Below are positions 59,318 through 64,000 of a stretch of 64,000 bases of DNA, in pieces. Source of the stretch: Streptomyces sp. ERV7 (lineage in GTDB: Bacteria > Actinomycetota > Actinomycetes > Streptomycetales > Streptomycetaceae); contig NZ_LYOY01000029.1 in assembly GCF_001653515.1 (NCBI RefSeq), forward strand, positions 124,001-188,000, given 5' to 3'. A program made the translations under genes and the position numbers. The first letter of the stretch is position 1. Every line of letters starts with the position of its first letter. The notes under the pieces were generated by a model that had not been told where the DNA came from, did no database searches, and was given only the letters and a program-made list of their open reading frames with translations.

Positions 59318-60370
59318 ATGCGTGCAGGCGTTGTGGTCGCCGCTCACCCCGGTGTGGAGGATCTCGCGGTGCGGGCCGAGGAGTTGGGCTTCGGCAGCTT
59401 CTGGGTCAACGACACCCCGATGGTCCACGGTGACCCCTTCGTCGCCCTGAGCCTCTGCGCGAAGGCCACCCGGCGCATCAAGCTCGGTATCGGCGTGACC
59501 TCACCGGCGCTGCGTTCGGCCCCGGCCGCGGCAAGCGGATTCGCCAGCCTCAACTCCCTGGCACCGGGCCGGATCATCTGCGGGGTCGGTACCGGAAACA
59601 CCGCCCGGCGCACCCTGGGCATGCCGCCGACCACGGCGGCCGCGCTGGAGCGTTTCACCGCGGCCCTGCAGGATCTGTGTGCCGGGCGCCCGACCGCGTA
59701 CCGCGAAGGAGACCAGGTCCGCGACATCCGGTTCCTGCACACCGGGGCGCACGTGAACACCACCGATCCGATCGAGTTCGTCGTGGCCGCGCTCGGGCCC
59801 AAGGCCGCCGCCGTCGCCGGCCGCCGCGGTGCGGGCCTCATCTCCTTCGGCCTGCTCGACCCCACCGCCTGGCAGGCGCTGCACGACGCCAGCCGCCAAG
59901 CCATCCACGGCACGTCCCGTGCCCCCGGCTCCCATGGGAACTCCTACGTGGTCACCGCGCTCCACCTGCTGCACGAGAACGAGGACCCCCACAGCGACGC
60001 GGCCCGGGACGCGACAGGTCACCTCGTCCTGTCGCTGCTGGACTTCGCCGCCGACACACCCGAGGTCGCGGAGCAACTCGGCCCCGACGAACGCGCGGCG
60101 GTGCGTGAGCTCCTGGACCGGCGTGGCACCACCGCCACCGCGCCGGACCGGTACACCAAGCTCTACCCCAACTACCTCGGACGCATCGCCCCGCAGGACC
60201 GGGACCTGATCCTGCCCTCACTGATGAACACCCTGGCCCTCGTCGGCACCCGCGACGACCTCCTCACCCGTATCACCGCCCTGGAACAGGCCGGTATCGA
60301 CGAACTCCTCATCCAACCGGTGGTCGACCCGCCCACCGAGATGGCCCAACTCGCCGAACTCCTGGCCTGA
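59318..60370 (+). CDS. LLM-class flavin-dependent oxidoreductase
   Basis: 350 residues, a luciferase-like TIM barrel that uses F420 or reduced FMN. Features: VVVAAHPGVEDLAVRAEELGFGSFWVNDTPM, RIKLGIGVTSPALRSAPAAASGFASLN, LAPGRIICGVGTGNTARRTLG (cofactor phosphate loop), VVAALGPKAAAVAGRRGAGLI and a C-terminal GTRDDLLTRITALEQAGIDELLIQPV. The pattern is close to 5,10-methylenetetrahydromethanopterin reductase-like enzymes common in actinobacteria. GGAG precedes the ATG at 59318 by five bases. The substrate is unknown. Confidence 0.83.
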   Translation: MRAGVVVAAHPGVEDLAVRAEELGFGSFWVNDTPMVHGDPFVALSLCAKATRRIKLGIGVTSPALRSAPAAASGFASLNSLAPGRIICGVGTGNTARRTLGMPPTTAAALERFTAALQDLCAGRPTAYREGDQVRDIRFLHTGAHVNTTDPIEFVVAALGPKAAAVAGRRGAGLISFGLLDPTAWQALHDASRQAIHGTSRAPGSHGNSYVVTALHLLHENEDPHSDAARDATGHLVLSLLDFAADTPEVAEQLGPDERAAVRELLDRRGTTATAPDRYTKLYPNYLGRIAPQDRDLILPSLMNTLALVGTRDDLLTRITALEQAGIDELLIQPVVDPPTEMAQLAELLA

Positions 60371-60475
60371 ACCCTCCGCGCGTCCGCACCACGCGGGCCT
60401 GCTCGCCCGGCACCGGCAGAGCGCGGATGCACGGCCGCGATGCAGATGGCGGACCCACCAGAAACGCCGCCGCAC

Positions 60476-61246
60476 TCACCTGCTGGAAGAACCTCGACGC
60501 GTGACGCTCGTACGCAGGAAGGTCTCAAGCTGTTCGGCGAAGCCCGGTGCTGCGGCGACGAAGTGCCCGGCGCCCGGATGCACGCTGCGCTGGGCACCGA
60601 GCGCCTCCGCGAGCGCATCGCAGATCCGCTCAAGCGCGGCCACGTGGTCTCCGGACGCGACGAGCACCGGGACGCCCGCGTCCCGGATCGCGTCGAGCCG
60701 CGGGCGCGCCTCGCTGGTCGGCCGGGCACCGTGCGCCCGCCGAACACCGGCGACCACCGCCTCGGGGAGCGGGCCGTCGCCGATGGGTGCGCCCGCGACG
60801 CGGAGGAACTCCCGCAGCTCGGCCGGGTCCGCATCCATCCCGTGGGTGAGGACCGCATCGCCGATGCGCTCAAGCCGCGCCGCCTCAGAATCGCCAGGGA
60901 CAAGGTAGTTGAGCGGCGGCTCGATCAACGTGAGCGAGCGCACGCTGTGCGGCGCGGCAGCGGCCGCGATCAACGTCCCCAGTACGCCGTAGGAGTGGGC
61001 GACCACGTGCGGGCGGCCGACGAGCAGCGGCGCCAGGTCCAGGGCATCAACCTCGAAGTCCTGACGCTCCTTTGGCGGTGGACTCGGCGGATAGCCACGG
61101 CGATGGACGTATGCCAGCGTCCACCGGTCGGACAGCGCAGCAAGAGCACCCCACGTCGTCCGCGGGCCGGCACCACCATGTACCAGCAGGACCTCCGGCC
61201 CAGAGCCATCACGCACCACTACGATTTCGCCCACGCAGGCGAGCAT
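60476..61246 (-). CDS. Alpha/beta hydrolase
   Basis: 256 residues, cytoplasmic. LLVHGGAGPRTTWGALAALS is the oxyanion region, the nucleophile is Ser85 in VVAHSYGVLG (Ala-His-Ser-Tyr-Gly, with Ala instead of the usual first Gly), the acid is in VLVASGDHVAALE and the His in HPGAGHFVAAAPGFAEQLETFL. The family spans esterases, lactonases and haloperoxidases. ATG 61246 is preferred to an upstream in-frame TTG. It is monocistronic as far as can be seen. Confidence 0.82.
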   Translation of the reverse strand: MLACVGEIVVVRDGSGPEVLLVHGGAGPRTTWGALAALSDRWTLAYVHRRGYPPSPPPKERQDFEVDALDLAPLLVGRPHVVAHSYGVLGTLIAAAAAPHSVRSLTLIEPPLNYLVPGDSEAARLERIGDAVLTHGMDADPAELREFLRVAGAPIGDGPLPEAVVAGVRRAHGARPTSEARPRLDAIRDAGVPVLVASGDHVAALERICDALAEALGAQRSVHPGAGHFVAAAPGFAEQLETFLRTSVTRRGSSSR

Positions 61247-61292
61247 AGCCGCCAAGTACCCCCAGTGAGGGAAACACCTCCGCTACCGCGTC

Positions 61293-61338
61293 CTCATGAA
61301 TGTAGGCCACGCGAATTCGCGTGGCCTACATTCATGAG
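61293..61338. repeat. 46-bp perfect palindrome
   Basis: Each 23-base arm is the exact reverse complement of the other with no loop; the centre is GAATTC (61313-61318) and the outer ends are CTCATGAATG and CATTCATGAG. It lies between the 5' end of the alpha/beta hydrolase and the 3' end of the crystallin-like gene. It could be that gene's terminator, a cruciform or operator, or a fold-back artefact. Confidence 0.9.
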
Positions 61339-61452
61339 CCGGGCAGGAGTGAATTTATCCCGACGGGCAATTTGATTCCACGCCGAAAGGAGATTGAATC
61401 CACGGAGGACGCCAGTCGGCGTGGATCCCTCGGGGTGCCACCCTCTCGCCCG

Positions 61453-61806
61453 TTAGAGAATTTCGATGTCCTTGACCCGCGGGGGACGGTTCGGGAACGT
61501 GATGTCCGTCCACCGGTTGATACGGACCGAGTCGCCGTTTACATCGTAGTAGATGAGATCGTTGTTGCCCGTCGAGATGCGGTCCACCCACCAGCTGCCG
61601 AAGGACTTCCGGCCCTTGTTGGCGTAGCAGTCCACGCTGGAGCGGTTGTCCAGGTGCGACCAGATCTTCAGGAAGTTCTCGCCGCCGCGGCACTCGACGT
61701 GGTCGATGGCGAACGCGTTACCCGTGGGCATGGCCACCGTCACCGCCGTGGTGGCCGCCAACGCCACGACCACGGAACGTGCCACCCTCATCGTCTTTGA
61801 GATCAC
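61453..61806 (-). CDS. Secreted beta/gamma-crystallin-like protein
   Basis: 117 residues. GTG 61806 is chosen because AAGGAG lies about six bases upstream; ATG 61791 is the alternative. A Sec signal peptide (RVARSVVVALAATTAVTVAMPTGNAFA end) is followed by an 83-residue domain: DHVECRGGENFLKIWSH, VDCYANKGRKSF, DRISTGNNDLIYYDVNGDSV and TDITFPNRPPRVKDIEIL. The pattern matches Streptomyces beta/gamma-crystallin fold proteins such as the killer-toxin-like SKLP and metalloproteinase inhibitors, with two Cys that would pair. It is probably an extracellular toxin or inhibitor. Confidence 0.75.
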   Translation of the reverse strand: MISKTMRVARSVVVALAATTAVTVAMPTGNAFAIDHVECRGGENFLKIWSHLDNRSSVDCYANKGRKSFGSWWVDRISTGNNDLIYYDVNGDSVRINRWTDITFPNRPPRVKDIEIL

Positions 61807-62578
61807 CAGTTCTCCTTCATTCGATGTACGAACAGGGGGAAACCACGTCACGGTTGCACAAATAAAGGCTCGCGAAAAACATACGCCTACCTACGCGCAA
61901 CCCCTCCGCAATTTCGTCTCTCTGGCTTTCCTCATCAATATCACTCAAGGAAGCTGCACACGGCAATCATTCACGTCCCTCAGGGCCGGAATGCTCCCCT
62001 GAATGTCTAGATCGAGACTATGCGGGTTGTCATGTTTCTCTCCCAGGTACCCGTTGCATTTGCTCAGGAGATCGTCGATGACCTCTTCCGCATCCCCTCA
62101 CTACGCCCCTTATCCATTTACAGACCATGCGCCTCGGCGGCCAAGGACCGAACGGGCAGTCCCATGGGCACAGTTGGCGCCCGGCGGCACAGCCACCGAC
62201 AGCAGCATGGCCACCTCGTGACCGTGGTCGTGCCTTCGTGGCCGACGAGCGCGGTGGAGACCGACCGGCCAAGGGCCGCTGATCCACTGTTGATGGGTTA
62301 TTGATCGCCAACTGGCCCACTGACGCTCGGAGTTCCGTTCGCGGTTTGGGAGGACCACGGATGACCGACTTCGTGACGCGGCGGCTCCCAAGGCGCGTGG
62401 CAAGGCACTTGAGGAGGCGCATTGAAGCAGAGGGGGGCTCCTGGACCGCCCAGGTCGCACCTCGATCAGATCTGTCGGTGTTGGGCAAGGCGCTGCCCTG
62501 AAGGACCCCGTTCGGGACACTGGGGTGCGGGCGGGGGGCGCGCACCCTGTTCCCGTGTGCCGAGGACAGGAGGCAGTC
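61807..62578. other. Long intergenic region, no convincing gene
   Basis: About 770 bases. The first 200 are AT-richer than the surroundings and should hold the crystallin-like gene promoter. The rest contains several short open frames on both strands without ribosome-binding site or recognisable domain. Composition near 62080-62420 is coding-like on the minus strand and might be a decayed gene, but I cannot name it. AGGAGG at 62568-62573 serves the next gene. Confidence 0.4.
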
Positions 62579-63298
62579 ATGGCCCTGCATCGCAGCACGT
62601 GGCCCGTGGCCGGTGCGGCAGGTGTGCTCCTCGCCGTGGTGTTCGTCGCGGGCTGCTCGGACGGCGGTCCACCGAACCGGGGCACCGTACCGGCGAACAA
62701 GGGGGACCAACGGAGCGGGACGGACGGCTCGTCCGCCGGGAACCCGGCGGACGAAGCCTGGACGGCCGAGGCCCGGGACGCTGTCAACGTGGTGGACGAT
62801 TTCTGGCGGTCACACTGGAATCAGCACTTCACCGGCACCTATCGCTCCCCGAAGGTCGTCGGCACGTACACGCCCAACACTCCACAGGCCCCGAGCTGCG
62901 GGAGCCAACCGGCCGTCCCGTACAACGCGTTCTACTGCCCGGCCGGCGACTTCATCGCCTGGGACGGAAAACTGATGAGCGACGGCTACGCCCAAGGCGA
63001 CTCCTGGGTGTATCTGGTCATCGCCCATGAATGGGGCCACGCCGTGCAGCGCAGGGTCTTGGGGCTCAAGGACGTGGCCCAGGAACTCCAGGCGGACTGC
63101 CTGGCCGGGGCCACTCTGTTCGGCTCCGAGGAGCTGCAGTTCGAGCCGGGGGACACCGACGAACTGGCCCAGGCGCTGACCGCGCTCGCCGACGAGTCGC
63201 CCTGGACCAACTCCCAGGACCACGGCAACGCCGACCAGCGACTGTCGGCCTTCAGCACGGGAGGCCGGGGCGGGGTCAACGCCTGCCTGCCCAGCTGA
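62579..63298 (+). CDS. Neutral zinc metallopeptidase lipoprotein (YpfJ-like)
   Basis: 239 residues. AGGAGG precedes the ATG. The signal sequence ends in a lipobox, VAGC near residue 23, so it is a membrane-anchored lipoprotein. The zinc site is HEWGHAVQ at 150-157 with the distal ligand in ELQADCLAG about 20 residues on. VNVVDDFWRSHWNQHF and FYCPAGDFIAWDG match the family. It is the second member in the window; the first (39572) has a transmembrane anchor instead, so they probably act at the same surface but are regulated separately. Confidence 0.87.
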   Translation: MALHRSTWPVAGAAGVLLAVVFVAGCSDGGPPNRGTVPANKGDQRSGTDGSSAGNPADEAWTAEARDAVNVVDDFWRSHWNQHFTGTYRSPKVVGTYTPNTPQAPSCGSQPAVPYNAFYCPAGDFIAWDGKLMSDGYAQGDSWVYLVIAHEWGHAVQRRVLGLKDVAQELQADCLAGATLFGSEELQFEPGDTDELAQALTALADESPWTNSQDHGNADQRLSAFSTGGRGGVNACLPS

Positions 63299-63333
63299 GT
63301 GGCGTCATACCGGAGTCCGTCACCGTGTACGCG

Positions 63334-63373
63334 GACAACGGCCGCCGCGCCCAAGAGCGCGGCGGCCGTTGTC
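63334..63373. terminator. Strong bidirectional terminator
   Basis: A perfect 17-bp stem (63334-63350, GACAACGGCCGCCGCGC, with 63357-63373) closes a 6-base loop between two convergent genes. Confidence 0.9.
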
Positions 63374-63395
63374 ACTGGCTGCGGTATCCCCCTGC

Positions 63396-63824
63396 TCAGC
63401 GGGCGGTCATGATGCGGGTCTGCATCGGCAGGTCACCGGGCCCGGTGTAGTCGCCGTAGATCCGTACCCACACCCGGCCCTGCTCCCCCGGGTTGAGCTT
63501 GCGGTCCCGTCCCTCGAAAACCTCGGTGAGGGCCACGGTCTTGGTCTGCCACTTGTTGTTGCAGACGATGTCACCGCGCCGCAGCCACTTCCCGACATAC
63601 GTCGTCGGCTGGGTCTCCGGCGCGGTCAGACCCACGTGAATACTCCGGTCCAGATTCGGCTTGCACCGGTAGGAGAACTGCACGACGTTCGGGGCGATCA
63701 GCTTGTTCGCGGTAATGCCCTCCGGCGGCCGGAACGGCTTCCCGGCAGCCGACGCGGGCAGCACGGCTCCCGAGGTGATGGCGGCGACAATCGCGGCGGT
63801 GGCGGTGATCTTGCCTATCTGCAT
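63396..63824 (-). CDS. Small secreted protein of unknown function
   Basis: 142 residues from ATG 63824, with AGAGGGG upstream. A clear Sec signal peptide (KITATAAIVAAITSGAVLPASAA) precedes a 118-residue domain with two Cys (YRCKPNLDRS and DIVCNNKWQ) likely to pair. Other segments are HVGLTAPETQPTTYVGKW, KTVALTEVFEGRDRKLNPGEQGRVWVRIYGDYTGP. The beta-rich pattern suggests a small extracellular binding protein. I do not recognise the family. Confidence 0.7.
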   Translation of the reverse strand: MQIGKITATAAIVAAITSGAVLPASAAGKPFRPPEGITANKLIAPNVVQFSYRCKPNLDRSIHVGLTAPETQPTTYVGKWLRRGDIVCNNKWQTKTVALTEVFEGRDRKLNPGEQGRVWVRIYGDYTGPGDLPMQTRIMTAR

Positions 63825-63950
63825 GGTTTCCCCTCTGGTGTCATTCGGTCGGTCACGGCCCCTGCCAGAGCCCATGGCAGGGGAGAGAACGGGCGAACAC
63901 AGGCTCCCCCGGCGGTGGCTGGTGGCCGCTGGTCGCAAGCCAACCAGGCC

Positions 63951-63994
63951 CGGGATTGTTCGGCAGCCCGCTGCTCGCGTACTGAACAATCCCG
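63951..63994. repeat. Inverted repeat at the right window edge
   Basis: CGGGATTGTTC (63951-63961) and GAACAATCCCG (63984-63994) are exact reverse complements 22 bases apart, about 125 bases upstream of the small secreted protein gene. It may be an operator or the edge of an element that continues outside the window. Confidence 0.7.
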
Positions 63995-64000
63995 CTGACC

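Noticed and set aside
61807-62578. Transposase remnant in the long intergenic gap
   Set aside because: Short coding-like stretches are present, but no DDE motif, terminal inverted repeats or target duplication could be found.
1-64000. tRNA or rRNA genes
   Set aside because: No cloverleaf with T-loop GTTCRANNC context or rRNA-like conserved segment was recognised by eye; a covariance search would be needed to exclude small RNAs.

Overview
The window is high-GC actinobacterial DNA, almost certainly from a Streptomyces. The reasons are strong codon-position GC bias, GTG starts, 4-bp ATGA/GTGA operon overlaps, an actinobacterial SUF operon with a SufR repressor, a Gbn-type nucleoid protein, a PHO box upstream of a Pit phosphate transporter and a xylan-utilisation locus of the bxl type. 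All family calls are from reading the sequence; no search was run.

Layout. 1-10.6 kb is accessory: a protealysin-like metallopeptidase cut by the window edge, NIPSNAP and beta-helix proteins, an ABM membrane protein, a serine hydrolase divergent from a MarR regulator, a DUF3626 protein, and an interlocked DUF2182/DUF1326/permease/DUF1326 group that may handle a metal. 10.7-20.9 kb is plant-cell-wall degradation: GH10 xylanase (frameshifted in its signal peptide), the LacI repressor bxlR, the ABC importer bxlEFG and GH3 beta-xylosidase bxlA in one overlapping operon, then a convergent GH9 cellulase that has lost its 5' end. BxlR-type palindromes lie before both the xylanase and bxlE, so one repressor probably controls secretion of the enzyme, uptake of xylo-oligosaccharides and their cleavage.

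21-31 kb is a mosaic: VOC/HxlR pair, 4-hydroxybenzoate hydroxylase with an AraC regulator, remnants of a penicillin-binding protein and of a HEAT-repeat protein, a two-copy 88-bp repeat, a relic CRISPR unit, a lectin-CAP secreted protein and two unknown membrane proteins.

31-56 kb looks like conserved chromosomal core: class V aminotransferase, DsbA/FrnE, a GlxA-type regulator, an MFS exporter, enoyl-CoA hydratase, gbn, an ABC-F protein, a zinc metallopeptidase, class II aldolase, Pit transporter, cobalamin genes cobB-cobI-cobM-cobL with a ZIP transporter, and the operon sufR-sufB-sufD-Rieske-sufC-sufS-sufU-sufT. This segment has several clean junctions where half of one gene runs directly into half of another: MFS/enoyl-CoA hydratase near 35.51 kb, Pit/CobB near 45.78 kb and CobL/SufT near 49.72 kb. 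They read as deletions or assembly joins.

56-64 kb is accessory again: a DUF11 protein, an MFS exporter with an ArsR-type repressor and a perfect operator, a luciferase-like oxidoreductase, an alpha/beta hydrolase, a 46-bp perfect palindrome, a beta/gamma-crystallin-like secreted protein, a zinc metallopeptidase lipoprotein and a small secreted protein.
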